Of a stretch of 64,000 nt of DNA, positions 27,525-36,905 are shown in pieces. The translations under genes and the position numbers were made by a program. The stretch's first letter is position 1. Every line of letters begins with the position of its first letter. The DNA is from Gemmatimonadota bacterium (lineage in GTDB: Bacteria; Gemmatimonadota; Gemmatimonadetes; Gemmatimonadales; Gemmatimonadaceae): contig JAQBQB010000006.1 of the NCBI GenBank assembly GCA_028287235.1, positions 115,104-179,103 on the forward strand, read 5' to 3'. The notes under the pieces are model-generated. The model saw only the letters and a program-made list of their open reading frames with translations, was not told where the DNA came from and made no database searches.

Positions 27525-27866
27525 ATGACGGTTTCCTCGAGGCGGAGCAAATCAGCGAGCGATAGCGGAGCTCACCCGCGGTGGTCGGCGCGTGTCACCA
27601 AGGACAGCAACGCGCTCGATCTCGACGAAAGCGTGTTCACGTGGAAGGACCCGCGCCGAATCGCGCACTCGCTCAAGCGCTCGGCAGAGCAGAGTCATCG
27701 GCGCAAGAGCGAGCCGTATCGCTCCGCCATGTCGATGCTGACCTTTTACATCAATCGAGCCGGCGACAACCTGACGGCCGGCCAGCGACGCGTGCTCGAG
27801 CACGCAAAGGACGAGCTCCGCCGTCTCTTTGGCCGCGAGAGCGCGCCGCACAGGAGAAGCACATGA
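27525..27866 (+). CDS. DUF3175 family protein
   Basis: 113 aa. Strong match in pattern to DUF3175: WSARVTKDSNALDLDESVFTWKDPRRIAHSLKRSAE, RRKSEPYRSAMSMLTFYINRAGDNLT, RRVLEHAKDELRRLFGR. The protein is small, basic and soluble with unknown function. Its stop overlaps the start of the next lipoprotein gene (ATGA). Confidence 0.88.
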   Translation: MTVSSRRSKSASDSGAHPRWSARVTKDSNALDLDESVFTWKDPRRIAHSLKRSAEQSHRRKSEPYRSAMSMLTFYINRAGDNLTAGQRRVLEHAKDELRRLFGRESAPHRRST

Positions 27867-28558
27867 ATAGCAGAATCCTCATGCTCGCCGGAACCGCCGC
27901 CGTTCTCGGCGCTGCCGCCTGCTCGCGTACGACCGCGAAGTTGAGTCCGGCGCCCGGAGTCGCTGTCGTACCTGGCCCGGGACAGGGCGCCGCGGCGAGC
28001 GCGGCCGGCGTTCGTGTCGTGGCACGCGCGCAGGCCTGGAAGTGGGAGCCGCGCGACCTCGACACCAAGGTCACGCCCATCTTCGTCGAGCTGCAGAACG
28101 ACAGCGACCGGCCGGTGGCCGTGCGGTACAACCACATTTCGCTCACCGACGCCGCTGGACACCGGTTCAACGTGATGCCGCCCTACGACATCGACGCCAC
28201 GCTGTCCGAGGCGTTCACCGTCCAGAGTCCCTACTACGGCTTCGACCGATTCGCCGTCGCACCGTACCTGTCGCGCTGGTATCCGCGCTTCTCGCGCTAC
28301 GGCGGCGCGTTCGCCTACGACCCTGCCTATTACTCGCCGTACGTCACGGCCTATCGGAACGTTCGATTGCCGACGGTCGACATGGTACAGCGCGCGCTGC
28401 CTGAGGGTGTCCTGTCGCCCGGCGGCCGCGCGTCGGGGTTCGTCTACTTCGAAGCACTGCATCGCGACGCGAAGACGCTCACTCTCGCGGTCGACGTCAT
28501 CGACGCCAACACCGGCGCGGTGTTGGGCACGGCGCAGATTCCCTTCGTCGCCGGGTGA
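27863..28558 (+). CDS. Conserved lipoprotein of unknown function
   Basis: 231 aa from ATG 27863, coupled to the DUF3175 gene. Lipobox AAVLGAAACSR. The mature part has a beta-rich domain: VTPIFVELQNDSDRPVAVRYNHISLTDAAGHRFNVMPPYDID, a Tyr-rich middle (RYGGAFAYDPAYYSPYV) and PEGVLSPGGRASGFVYFEAL...LTLAVDVID, which resembles periplasmic Ig-like accessory folds. It ends at a strong terminator. No known activity. Confidence 0.75.
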   Translation: MNSRILMLAGTAAVLGAAACSRTTAKLSPAPGVAVVPGPGQGAAASAAGVRVVARAQAWKWEPRDLDTKVTPIFVELQNDSDRPVAVRYNHISLTDAAGHRFNVMPPYDIDATLSEAFTVQSPYYGFDRFAVAPYLSRWYPRFSRYGGAFAYDPAYYSPYVTAYRNVRLPTVDMVQRALPEGVLSPGGRASGFVYFEALHRDAKTLTLAVDVIDANTGAVLGTAQIPFVAG

Positions 28559-28568
28559 ACGAGTGGTC

Positions 28569-28602
28569 GAAGCGAGCCCCGCCCGCCGGCGGGGCTCGCT
28601 TC
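28569..28602. terminator. Strong 15-bp GC hairpin terminator
   Basis: GAAGCGAGCCCCGCC (28569-28583), loop CGCC, perfect complement at 28588-28602. It lies 11 bp after the lipoprotein stop and before the DUF4097 gene. Confidence 0.75.
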
Positions 28603-28668
28603 AAACCAACGGTGAGTCGCGGCTGTCTCATGGGGTGAAGGTTCCCACCCCAACGCAGGCGACTCCCC

Positions 28669-29742
28669 ATGTGCTTCCGCTCCGCAGTCCGGAAAATGCA
28701 ATTGCTGTCGCTCGGCCTGTCGGCAGCGGCGCTGTCTCAGTCCGATGCGCAGACCGAGCACCGCACGCTGTCCGGCGACCGGGTTTCGATCTACAACCTC
28801 GCGGGCAAGCTGCGGCTTCAGCCGGGGAGCGGCGCCCAAGTCGTCGTCGACGTCACGCGCGGCGGCGGTGACGCGTCGAAGTTGAAGCTGGCGACCGGCG
28901 ACATTCGCGGCTGGAATTCCCTGCGCGTCGTCTACCCGTCGGACCGCATCGTCTACCCCGACATGGGCTATCGCTCGCGAACTCAGCTCCGCGTCAATGG
29001 CGACGGCACCTTCGACGACAAGGAAGGTGATCACGGCTTCTTCGACCGCGATCGCGTCGAGATTCGCGGCTCGGGCCCGGGCCTCGAGGCGCACGCCGAC
29101 ATGACCGTGAGCATTCCGAAGGGCCAGCGCATCGTCATCCACTGGGGCGTGGGCGACGCGACGGTGACCAACGTCGACGGCGACATTCGCGTGAGCGTCG
29201 CAACGGCCACGGTAACGTCGGAGCACACAAAGGGACGGTTGAACCTCGACACGGGGTCGGGTGCCGTCAAAATCACCGACGCCCAGGGTGACGTCACCCT
29301 CGACACCGGCTCTGGCGGCGTGACGGTGACCGGAGTGAAGGGTGAGACTCTCAACATCGACACCGGCTCGGGATCGATCACCGGATCCGACATCGATGTG
29401 AGAACGCTCAAGGCGGACGTTGGCTCCGGCGGCATCCGCCTGGGCCGCATCCACGCATCGCACGCCAGCGTGGACGCAGGGAGCGGCGGCACGGAGCTCG
29501 AGTTCCTCTCGGCGCTCGACGATCTCGCGGTCGACGCGGGCTCCGGTGGCGTGACGATCCGCCTGCCCGCCGCGCAGGGCGCCGACGTCGAGATCGAGAC
29601 GGGAAGCGGCGGCATCGAGAGCGACTTCCCCGTGCAGACGAACAAGGTCCAACGCAACTACCTGCGCGGCCGCATCGGCGACGGCAAAGGCCGCATCAAG
29701 ATCGAGAGCGGCTCCGGCCGCGTGCGGCTGATCAAGAACTGA
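28669..29742 (+). CDS. DUF4097 family beta-helix repeat protein, exported
   Basis: 357 aa. Signal-like N-terminus (MQLLSLGLSAAALSQSDAQ; an alternative ATG is at 28696). The C-terminal half is a right-handed beta-helix of short repeats built on D.GSG..: DTGSGAVKITD, DTGSGGVTVTG, DTGSGSITGSD, DVGSGGIRLGR, DAGSGGTELEF, DAGSGGVTIRL, ETGSGGIESDF, ESGSGRVRLIK. DUF4097 proteins are common in Gemmatimonadota and Bacteroidota and are often near sigma or anti-sigma genes, though none is here. The 3' end overlaps the convergent LAL regulator by 11 bp. Confidence 0.85.
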   Translation: MCFRSAVRKMQLLSLGLSAAALSQSDAQTEHRTLSGDRVSIYNLAGKLRLQPGSGAQVVVDVTRGGGDASKLKLATGDIRGWNSLRVVYPSDRIVYPDMGYRSRTQLRVNGDGTFDDKEGDHGFFDRDRVEIRGSGPGLEAHADMTVSIPKGQRIVIHWGVGDATVTNVDGDIRVSVATATVTSEHTKGRLNLDTGSGAVKITDAQGDVTLDTGSGGVTVTGVKGETLNIDTGSGSITGSDIDVRTLKADVGSGGIRLGRIHASHASVDAGSGGTELEFLSALDDLAVDAGSGGVTIRLPAAQGADVEIETGSGGIESDFPVQTNKVQRNYLRGRIGDGKGRIKIESGSGRVRLIKN

Positions 29743-32713
29743 CGTCGAGCAGTCCGGCCTCGCGCGCGCGATCGGCCAGCGCGCCGCGCGAGTCCACACC
29801 GAGCTTCGAGAAGATGTTCGACAGGTGCGTGCTCGCCGTGCGCGCCGAGATGCCCAGCGCCGCACCGATCTCCTTGTTGGACCGCCGCGCCGCAACGAGC
29901 CGCACGATCTCCAGCTCGCGGCCGGTGAGCCCGGCGACGCCCGGCGTCACGCTCCGTGTGGGCGGACGCGCGCCGAGCTCGCGGAGTTGCTCGCGCGTGG
30001 CGTCGAGCTCGCGCTCGGCGCCCAAGTGCGCGAACACCTCGTGCGCGCGCCGCAGCTCACGCGTCGCTCCGTCTCGATCGCCCGTTTCGGCGAGTGCGCG
30101 CGCCAACTGGCGGCGCAGCCGCGCCGCGTCGGGCACGAAGGGAATCGCCTCGAGCGCCTCCACCGCGCCGCGAAGCAGCGCGACCGCGCGCTCCGTGTCG
30201 CCGTTCAACAGCTCGACGAGCGCATCGCACGCGTCGGCCCATGCGAGTCCAAGCCGCTGCCCGAGCGCCGTCGATTCACGGCGCAGGCGCTCGGCCAACG
30301 AGCTCGCGCGCGGCATGTCGCTCGCCCAGAGCGACGCCTCGGCGATGACGGGCATGAGCCGGTGAATCGCCCAGACCACGTGCCCCGAGCGGTCGGCGAT
30401 GCGCAGGCCGTGCTCGCCCACGGAGATCGCCTTGGGATAGTCGCCCATCGCGAGGTAGTACGCCGCGCGGCCAATGTGCGCCGGGACCACGGAGAATACG
30501 TCGCGGACTGCGCCGGCCGACTCGTTCCCCGCCGACAGCTCCCACGCCTCGTCCACGCACGCCTTGCCGCGTTCCATATCGCCGCGGCCGAGATACAATA
30601 AGCCGAGCCAGACCAGCGTGCGCGGAAGCAGCGTACGCTGGCCGAGCAGCCGCGCCGTCTCGATAGTTCGCTCGGCCAGCGCGACGGCATGGTCCCACTC
30701 GCCGATGCCCGCCGCGTATTCGATCTCCACCTCCGACGTCCAGAGACGAAAGAGCGGAGAGCGCAGCTCGTCGGCAATACGGTGCGCCTCGCCGAGATGG
30801 CGGCGAATCTCCTCCGACTTGCCCGTCAATCCGCCGAGCATCGCCAGGGCCCAGTGCGCCGACCAGGCCACGCTACGCTGCCCGGAAGATTCGGCGAGAC
30901 GAATGGCCAGCTCGCCGTGCTCACGCGCCTGGTCGGCGGGACCGGCCCAGAGATAGAGCAGCACGAGGCCGCGATGCACGCGCGCGAGCAGCCCGTCGTC
31001 GCCGAGCGCCGCGGCGAGTTCCAGTGCGCGCTGAATCTCCTCGCGCGACTCAGCGGTCTTGCCGATCGCCTGAAGGCAGCTCGCCTTCGCGATGAGCACC
31101 CGGGCCTCGAGCGGCCGGTCGCCGGCGCGGCGCGCCGCGGCCATCGACGCGTCGTAGTGGGCGAGCGCGTCGTCGAAGCCGCCGCTCCAGTAGCGCGCGA
31201 GGCCGATGCTGCGCTCGATCGACGCGGTCTGCGCCGCGTCGCCGCGCGACGCGGCCGAGTCGAGCGCGCGCCGCCAAAGCTCGAGGGCGCCCGGATAGTC
31301 GCCGAGCCGCTGGCGCACGCGCGCCAGCTCCATGACGAGCTCGAAGGTCGTATCCTCGACATCCTGCTCGGCGATCGACAACGCGGCCGAGAGATAGTCC
31401 GCGGCTTCGCGGTTCGCGTATTTCGCCGATGCATCGCGGCCCGCGGCGCGCAGGTATTGCACTGCCTTCGATGCAAGATGCCGCGTGTCGCCGCGCGCAT
31501 AGTGAAAGGCCAACTCGCCGGCGTGCGCCATGGCGCGCGTGCCGTACAGCGTCTCGAGCGATTCCGCGATCGTGCCGTGCAACGTACGCCCCCGCGCGAG
31601 GCCGAGCTCGCCGTACAGCGTCTCCTGCAGCAGCGGGTGGGAGAAGTCGTAGATGATGTCGGCCGCGTCCTCGCGCTCGGTGAGGACGTCCGCACCGCGC
31701 AGCTCGTCGATCGCCGGGATGAGCGCGTCGTGCTCCAGCCCCGACACCGCCTCGAGCTCGTCGTGTGTCGCGCGAGAGCCGAGGACCGCGGCGATGTCCG
31801 CGAGCTGTCGCGCGTTGGGCGAGAGGTCGGCGAGGCGCGCCAGCACGGCGTCGCGGATGGTCCCCGGCACGTGCAGCTCCTCGACGTCCCAGCCGATCCA
31901 TCCGCCGGCGGATTCGCGTAGCTGGCCGGCGTCGACGAGCGCCTTGATCGTCTCGTCGATGAAGAACGGATTGCCCCCCGTCCAGCGGTGCAGCCGCTCG
32001 GCAAAGGCGCCGGTTCGCGCCGGATCTGCGTCGAACGTCCGTGTCAGGAGCTCAGTGATCGCGTCGGCCGGCAACGGGCCAAGTCGAATGCGTTGAGCGT
32101 TTCCTAAACTCCGGAGCGATTGCTCGGTTCCGCGCAGTGCCGGGCTGCCACGATGGTCGGGGTCGTTGTGGGTGCCAACGAGCAGGATGCGGTCGCCGCC
32201 CACCTGCCGCGCGACGAAGTGCAGCATCTCGAGCGACGCGCTGTCGGCCCACTGAAGATTTTCGAGCACGACGAGCAGCGGACGCTTCGCCGCGAAGCGC
32301 GAGAGGAACTGCGAGAAGTTCCAGAGCAGCCGCGCCTTGAGCTCCGCCGGATCTCCGCGGGCCGCGGACGCCGCGCGCCCGTCGGCATCGAGCGCGGGAA
32401 AGAGCTGCAGCAGCTCCGCGGTGCCGCCGCGCGTCAGCAGCGTGAGCACCGACGGCTCCACGCCGCGCAGCACCGGCAGGAACGCGTCCGAGAACACGGC
32501 GTAGGGGACGCCGGTCTCCACCGGATACGCGCGCCCCAATGCGACGGTGAACCCTCGCTGTGCCGCCTGCTCCGCGAGTGCCAGGGCGAGATGCGTCTTT
32601 CCGATTCCGCTCTCGCCAACGACGAACGTTGCGCTTCCCTTTCCGCGATCGGCGTCCGTGAGGCTCGCCAACAGCGCGGACAGCTCCGCCGCGCGGCCGA
32701 CGAGCACCGTCAC
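29732..32713 (-). CDS. LAL-type transcriptional regulator (AAA ATPase, TPR-like repeats, LuxR HTH)
   Basis: 993 aa from a GTG directly after the uppS stop (TGAGTG). N-terminal ATPase: Walker A VGESGIGKTHLALAL (about residue 34), LVVLENLQWADSASLEML as Walker B. A long alpha-helical middle of TPR-like repeats (about 350-900). C-terminal LuxR HTH at about 925-985: GLTGRELEIVRLVAARRSNKEIGAALGISARTASTHLSNIFSKLGV. MalT is the well-known relative; the inducer is unknown. It is probably cotranscribed with uppS. Confidence 0.9.
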   Translation of the reverse strand: MTVLVGRAAELSALLASLTDADRGKGSATFVVGESGIGKTHLALALAEQAAQRGFTVALGRAYPVETGVPYAVFSDAFLPVLRGVEPSVLTLLTRGGTAELLQLFPALDADGRAASAARGDPAELKARLLWNFSQFLSRFAAKRPLLVVLENLQWADSASLEMLHFVARQVGGDRILLVGTHNDPDHRGSPALRGTEQSLRSLGNAQRIRLGPLPADAITELLTRTFDADPARTGAFAERLHRWTGGNPFFIDETIKALVDAGQLRESAGGWIGWDVEELHVPGTIRDAVLARLADLSPNARQLADIAAVLGSRATHDELEAVSGLEHDALIPAIDELRGADVLTEREDAADIIYDFSHPLLQETLYGELGLARGRTLHGTIAESLETLYGTRAMAHAGELAFHYARGDTRHLASKAVQYLRAAGRDASAKYANREAADYLSAALSIAEQDVEDTTFELVMELARVRQRLGDYPGALELWRRALDSAASRGDAAQTASIERSIGLARYWSGGFDDALAHYDASMAAARRAGDRPLEARVLIAKASCLQAIGKTAESREEIQRALELAAALGDDGLLARVHRGLVLLYLWAGPADQAREHGELAIRLAESSGQRSVAWSAHWALAMLGGLTGKSEEIRRHLGEAHRIADELRSPLFRLWTSEVEIEYAAGIGEWDHAVALAERTIETARLLGQRTLLPRTLVWLGLLYLGRGDMERGKACVDEAWELSAGNESAGAVRDVFSVVPAHIGRAAYYLAMGDYPKAISVGEHGLRIADRSGHVVWAIHRLMPVIAEASLWASDMPRASSLAERLRRESTALGQRLGLAWADACDALVELLNGDTERAVALLRGAVEALEAIPFVPDAARLRRQLARALAETGDRDGATRELRRAHEVFAHLGAERELDATREQLRELGARPPTRSVTPGVAGLTGRELEIVRLVAARRSNKEIGAALGISARTASTHLSNIFSKLGVDSRGALADRAREAGLLDVSS

Positions 32714-33463
32714 TCAGCTCGCTGCTTGCGCGGGCACTCCACCGAACCGGCGCTCTCGCACCTCGAACTCGCTCAACGCGGCGAGAAACTCCTTCTCGGT
32801 GAACTCCGGCCACATGCAGCGCGTGAAGTGCAGCTCCGCGTACGCGCATTCCCAGAGCAGGAAATCGCTCAACCGCTGCTCGCCGCCGCTGCGAATGAGC
32901 AGATCCACGTCGCGAATTGGGAACGGGTCGTGGTTGACCTGCGCGAGCAATCGCGCGAACGCCTCACGATCGAGCGGCTCAGGGCCGGCGAGGGCGGCGG
33001 CGCGCATGATCGACTCGCGCGCCGAGTAGTCGATTGCCACGCGAAGGTGGAGATTGCGGCCGTGCGCGGTCGCGGCTTCGGCTTCCTGAATCGCCGACAC
33101 CAGCGACGAGGGCAAGCGATCGCGCCGTCCGACGATCGTGAGCCGCACGCCGTTCTCGATGCACCGCTTGGATTCGATCAGCAGCGAGCGACGCAGCAGC
33201 CGCATGAGCGCACCGACTTCCGGTGTCGGCCGGCTCCAGTTGTCGGCCGAAAAAGCGTAGAGCGTCATGGTGCCGACGCCGGCCCGTGTCGCGGACTCGA
33301 CGATCGCGCGGGCCGTTCGAACGCCGGCGCGATGTCCCGCCGTGCGGATCATGCCGCGCGCGTTGGCCCATCGGCCATTCCCGTCCATGATGATCCCGAC
33401 GTGAATGCCGTTGCATTGCGTCGGGGGTGGCAGAGGGGACGGAACCGCAATCGTTCGCTTCAT
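32714..33463 (-). CDS. uppS: Isoprenyl transferase / undecaprenyl diphosphate synthase (UppS)
   Basis: 249 aa. cis-Prenyltransferase motifs: HVGIIMDGNGRWANARGMIRTAGHRAG (catalytic Asp), TLYAFSADNWSRPTPEV, RLTIVGRRDRL, LRVAIDYSARESI and VDLLIRSGGEQRLSDFLLWECAYAELHFTRCMWPEF. It makes the C55 lipid carrier for peptidoglycan. Its normal genomic partner (cdsA, dxr) is missing here, and instead a LAL regulator follows without a gap, so this may be a second, specialised copy in the genome. Confidence 0.93.
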   Translation of the reverse strand: MKRTIAVPSPLPPPTQCNGIHVGIIMDGNGRWANARGMIRTAGHRAGVRTARAIVESATRAGVGTMTLYAFSADNWSRPTPEVGALMRLLRRSLLIESKRCIENGVRLTIVGRRDRLPSSLVSAIQEAEAATAHGRNLHLRVAIDYSARESIMRAAALAGPEPLDREAFARLLAQVNHDPFPIRDVDLLIRSGGEQRLSDFLLWECAYAELHFTRCMWPEFTEKEFLAALSEFEVRERRFGGVPAQAAS

Positions 33464-33493
33464 GTCTGAATAGACGAAAGAGTGGCGCGCGCG

Positions 33494-33883
33494 TTAACGC
33501 TCGCGCGTCGCTCGAATGAGGGCTTCCATGTGATCGAGGTACCGCTCGAGCGCGCGCCGGCCCACGGATGTGATGGCGTACTCCGTTTTCGGCACCCTGC
33601 CCTCGAACGATTTGCTGCACGTGATGTAGTTCGCCTCTTCCAACTTGCGCGCGTGGACGCTCAGATTGCCGTCCGTCGTCTGGATGAGCTTTTTCAGATC
33701 GTTGAAGCTCATCGACTCGTTCACGGCGAGCGCGCTCAGGATGCCGAGCCGCAGGCGCTCGTGAATGAGGCGGTCGAGCGCGAGCGGTCCTTCGGTGGGC
33801 GCGCGGCCGCGGACCGGACGCAACGCTCCGCCGGTCTCCTTGTCCTGGCTGTCCGCGCCCCGCTTGCGTTGCGGCTTAGCCAC
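33494..33883 (-). CDS. Winged-helix transcriptional regulator (HTH_34/ArsR-like)
   Basis: 129 aa from a GTG at 33883 that has GGAGG upstream and overlaps the end of the upstream membrane gene by 8 bp. wHTH core: LDRLIHERLRLGILSALAVNESMSFNDLKKLIQTTDGNLSVHARKLEEANYITCSKSFEGRVPKTEYAITSVGRRALERYLDHMEALI. The long frame back to 33928 is not needed. The gene pair (membrane protein then regulator) is a common two-gene unit in which the regulator controls the operon. Confidence 0.85.
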   Translation of the reverse strand: MAKPQRKRGADSQDKETGGALRPVRGRAPTEGPLALDRLIHERLRLGILSALAVNESMSFNDLKKLIQTTDGNLSVHARKLEEANYITCSKSFEGRVPKTEYAITSVGRRALERYLDHMEALIRATRER

Positions 33884-34490
33884 CGTGCCTCCGGGCGATC
33901 CACAGTCCGAACACGATGTGCAGTCCACCGAAGCCCGCGATCAACAACGGCGTCGCCCAGGTCGCGGGCGCAATGAGCGCCAGAGCGCCGGCGAACATGA
34001 AGGCTGCGCCCATGACGGGCACGATGCGCACCGAGTACGTGCCCGCGCTCACGACGGCGGCGCCGTACAGCAACATCCAGATTCCGGGCAGAAAGCCGAA
34101 CATGCCCCCCTGGACGAACACCGCGGTGAGCACGGCGCCCACGACGATGGGCGGTGAGAAGCTCAATACGAGCTTTCTCATCGGGCCGGAGAGGAGCGGC
34201 ATGTTGGCGGCGTGCGCCTTGAGCGTCATCGACGCCACCGAGATGCCCGCCGCGATCCCCGCCTCGGCGAGCCAGGTCGCGACCCAGGCCCAGGGGAGCG
34301 TCTGGTGCGACGCCACGAGCGCGGCGGCGACGGCGCTGATGCCGATGACGACCTCGCCCCACCCTGACACGGCGGTGAAGGTCGCGGCCGACTCCATCAT
34401 GCCGCGGATGAAGCGAAGGTTGTCCATCGCGCGCGCTTGCATCTCCGGTTCCTCGGAGCGGCGCGGCCGAAGCGGGATTACGGGTGCCAT
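33876..34490 (-). CDS. Polytopic membrane protein paired with the winged-helix regulator
   Basis: 204 aa. About 5-6 hydrophobic helices (GEVVIGISAVAAALVASH, WVATWLAEAGIAAGISVASM, LVLSFSPPIVVGAVLTAVFV, FGFLPGIWMLLYGAAVVSAG, VPVMGAAFMFAGALALIAP, LLIAGFGGLHIVFGLWIA). No transporter motif is seen and the family is unnamed. It overlaps the regulator start, which points to joint function. Confidence 0.72.
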   Translation of the reverse strand: MAPVIPLRPRRSEEPEMQARAMDNLRFIRGMMESAATFTAVSGWGEVVIGISAVAAALVASHQTLPWAWVATWLAEAGIAAGISVASMTLKAHAANMPLLSGPMRKLVLSFSPPIVVGAVLTAVFVQGGMFGFLPGIWMLLYGAAVVSAGTYSVRIVPVMGAAFMFAGALALIAPATWATPLLIAGFGGLHIVFGLWIARRHGG

Positions 34491-34551
34491 GATGGCGTAG
34501 GGTAATGCGCTACGCCAATCATAGCAAGTACTTTATGCCGCAAAGTTTCCC

Positions 34552-34851
34552 TTACGGCTGGCTCGGCGGATCGCTCGCCGGGAAGCTCTCCTGGAGCGCT
34601 TCGTCGAGCTTGTCCTCGGCGGCTTTCTGGTGTCCCTTGCTCGCCGCCTTCCGCTCCTGAATGTCGCGCGCCGCCGGGTTCGCGCCGGCTTTCGGGATCA
34701 TCGGCTGGTCGTGCGGATTTTCCTTGAGCTCCTGCTTCTCGTGATTGAGAATGTGCTCATCGGCGCTCCGGCCTTCGCCGCGCCACTTGTGATCGGTCGA
34801 GCTCCCCTCCGCGGGGTCGATGTTATGCTGGTCAGGTCGCTTGCCGCCCAT
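34552..34851 (-). CDS. Small charged, probably disordered protein
   Basis: 99 aa, rich in Lys, Glu, Asp and Pro with no hydrophobic core: SSTDHKWRGEGRSADEHILNHEKQELKENPHDQPM. The C-terminus LDEALQESFPASDPPSQP matches a short motif found at the end of many small soil-bacterial proteins (DEALRESFPASDPPS). Function unknown; possibly stress related. Upstream spacing to the peptidase gene is short. Confidence 0.6.
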   Translation of the reverse strand: MGGKRPDQHNIDPAEGSSTDHKWRGEGRSADEHILNHEKQELKENPHDQPMIPKAGANPAARDIQERKAASKGHQKAAEDKLDEALQESFPASDPPSQP

Positions 34852-34928
34852 TGTCGCCTCGAAAGTGAGTGGTCAGCCGATGGAAGGTCACGAAGCGTGC
34901 CGACGGCCTCACGTCGAAATTCCGCCGG

Positions 34929-36074
34929 CTACCGCCCGCTCACCCCGTACTTCGCCAGGATCGCGCGGACCTTGTCGAGCGGCAACGCCTCGATGGTCTT
35001 TCCGCTTCCGGTCGTCGTGGTCGCCTGGAACAGCGAGTTGTAGATCGCCTCCTCCGTCGCCTCGACGGCGCCCTGAAACAGCCCCGACATCGGCTCGTTG
35101 GCCAGCTCTTCCGTGGAGAGCCGCTGCGCGTTGAACGGCCGCCGCACCTTCTCGCTCGTCGAGAAGGCGAGCACGTAGTCGCCCGATCCATTCGACGCCG
35201 ACGACCCGGTGCGCGACAGGCCCATGATCGCGCGCGCCGCCAGCCGCTGGAGGTTCCGGTCGGAGAGCGGCGCGTCGGTCGCAATCACCATGACGCACGA
35301 TCCATCGCCGCGGTCTCCCGGCGACTGCGCGTCGCGCTGGAACGCATACTGTCCGAGCTCCTTCCCCACCGGCGCGCCGAGCACCTGGAGGATGCCGCCG
35401 AAGTTGGTCTGGACGAGCACACCCACCGTCCATCCGCCGAGCGATGCCGGCAGCACGCGCGACGAGGTGCCGATGCCGCCCTTCCACCCGAACGCCACCG
35501 TGCCCGTGCCCGCTCCAACCGCGCCCTCGGCCACTGGTCCGCCCGACGCCGACGTCAACGCCGCGCGCACATCCTCGGGCGTGATCGGACGCGAGCGAAT
35601 GTCGTTGAGCGTTCCATCATTCGTTTCGGCGACGACGGGATTCACGGATCTCACATTCGCCATTCCCGGCTGCTCGAGCATCCACCCGACCATTGCGTCG
35701 GCGGCCTTCCACACGCACAACGTGCACGTGAGCAGAATCGGCGTCTCGAGCTCGCCCAACTCCCGGAGCTGCGTGACGCCCGTGATCTTGCCGAAGCCGT
35801 TGCCGACATGCAGCGCGGCGGGCACGCGGTCGGTGAACAGGTTGCCGCCGTGCGGCAGGATCGCCGTGACGCCGGTGCGCACGTTGTCGCCGCGCACGAT
35901 CGTCGTCTGTCCCACGCGCACGCCGGCGACGTCGGTGATGGCGTTCAGCTTTCCGGGGGCGAAGACGCCCGGCTTCACGCCGAGGTCGCGCGCGCGGGCG
36001 CGCTGGGCGGGGAGAGTGGTCGAGAGTGCGGTCATGGCGAGAATCGCGATGCTGGCGGACGCGTGGCGATGCAT
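34929..36074 (-). CDS. P1/DmpA family aminopeptidase, secreted
   Basis: 381 aa from ATG 36074 with signal peptide SIAILAMTALSTTLPAQ. DmpA/peptidase S58 signatures: LGVKPGVFAPGKLNAITDVAGVRVGQTTI, TGVTAILPHGGNLF, VGAGTGTVAFGWKGGIGTSSRVLP (the GTS region holds the autocatalytic nucleophile), GDGSCVMVIATDAPLSDRNLQRLA. The precursor self-cleaves into two chains. The frame extending to 36614 runs over the macrodomain gene and is rejected. Confidence 0.9.
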   Translation of the reverse strand: MHRHASASIAILAMTALSTTLPAQRARARDLGVKPGVFAPGKLNAITDVAGVRVGQTTIVRGDNVRTGVTAILPHGGNLFTDRVPAALHVGNGFGKITGVTQLRELGELETPILLTCTLCVWKAADAMVGWMLEQPGMANVRSVNPVVAETNDGTLNDIRSRPITPEDVRAALTSASGGPVAEGAVGAGTGTVAFGWKGGIGTSSRVLPASLGGWTVGVLVQTNFGGILQVLGAPVGKELGQYAFQRDAQSPGDRGDGSCVMVIATDAPLSDRNLQRLAARAIMGLSRTGSSASNGSGDYVLAFSTSEKVRRPFNAQRLSTEELANEPMSGLFQGAVEATEEAIYNSLFQATTTTGSGKTIEALPLDKVRAILAKYGVSGR

Positions 36075-36137
36075 TATTCGTGGGTTCAGAGATGAGCATG
36101 ACCCTACGGGCAGACCCCTGAATCGGCAACTGCGCGC

Positions 36138-36647
36138 ATGATCGAGATTCTCGAGGCCGACATCACCACGCTCGCCGTCGACGCCATCGTCAACGCGGCC
36201 AACGGCGCGCTCCGTGGCGGAGGCGGCGTGGACGGCGCCATCCATCGCGCCGCGGGGCCGCAGCTGCTCACGGAGCTCAAGCTTTTTCCCGGTTGCCCCA
36301 CCGGCGGTGCGGTGCGAACGATGGGCTACCGGCTTCCGGCGAAGTACGTGATCCACGCCGTGGGCCCGGTGTGGTACGGCGGGTCCAAGTCCGAAGCTCC
36401 ACTGCTCGCGAAGGCGTACGAGAGCTCGTTCGCCCGGGCACAGGAAGCGGGCGACGTGAAGACCATCGCCTTTCCCGCGATCTCCACGGGGGTATACCGG
36501 TTTCCCAAGGATCACGCGGCGCGAATCGCGTTGACGTCGATGCTCGCGCACGAGAGGGAGTACGAGCGGATCGTCGCGTGCGTGTTCGATGAGGAGACAG
36601 CCATGATATACCACGACATGCTGGAGGCGATGCGGAGGAATCGGTAG
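36138..36647 (+). CDS. Macrodomain protein (O-acetyl-ADP-ribose deacetylase type)
   Basis: 169 aa. Macrodomain motifs: [31 protein letters not shown] (ADP-ribose binding and catalytic Asn/Gly-Gly-Val-Asp), [26 protein letters not shown] and [23 protein letters not shown]. It would bind or hydrolyse ADP-ribose derivatives. It is divergent from the DmpA peptidase, 63 bp between starts. Confidence 0.93.
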   Translation: MIEILEADITTLAVDAIVNAANGALRGGGGVDGAIHRAAGPQLLTELKLFPGCPTGGAVRTMGYRLPAKYVIHAVGPVWYGGSKSEAPLLAKAYESSFARAQEAGDVKTIAFPAISTGVYRFPKDHAARIALTSMLAHEREYERIVACVFDEETAMIYHDMLEAMRRNR

Positions 36648-36674
36648 CGGTGTTCAGGCTCCATGCTGCAAGCT

Positions 36675-36853
36675 GCCGGCTGCCGGCTGCCGTTTTCCGT
36701 TTCCTGTTCTCCGTTCTGAGTTGTCCGGGATTTGATGGACCCCGACGGCTCCCGGTAGAGCATCGTACGCGTTCCGGCAGGGTGGTGTCCCGACGGCGCC
36801 GGGAACCCACCAACCGAAAACGGAAAACACAACACGGAGAACGGCAGCCGGCA
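36675..36853. repeat. Inverted copies of a GCCGGCTGCCGTTTTCC repeat between macrodomain gene and holB
   Basis: A stretch at about 36675-36719 (GCCGGCTGCCGTTTTCCGTT...) has an inverted, slightly diverged copy at about 36814-36853. The same word family makes the perfect hairpin at 39292-39347. The 258-bp gap between genes contains nothing else that I can recognise. Confidence 0.55.
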
Positions 36854-36905
36854 AAAGGGCAACCGGAAAGTCGCCCCCAACTCGCTCACACTCTATCTTC
36901 TCCGG

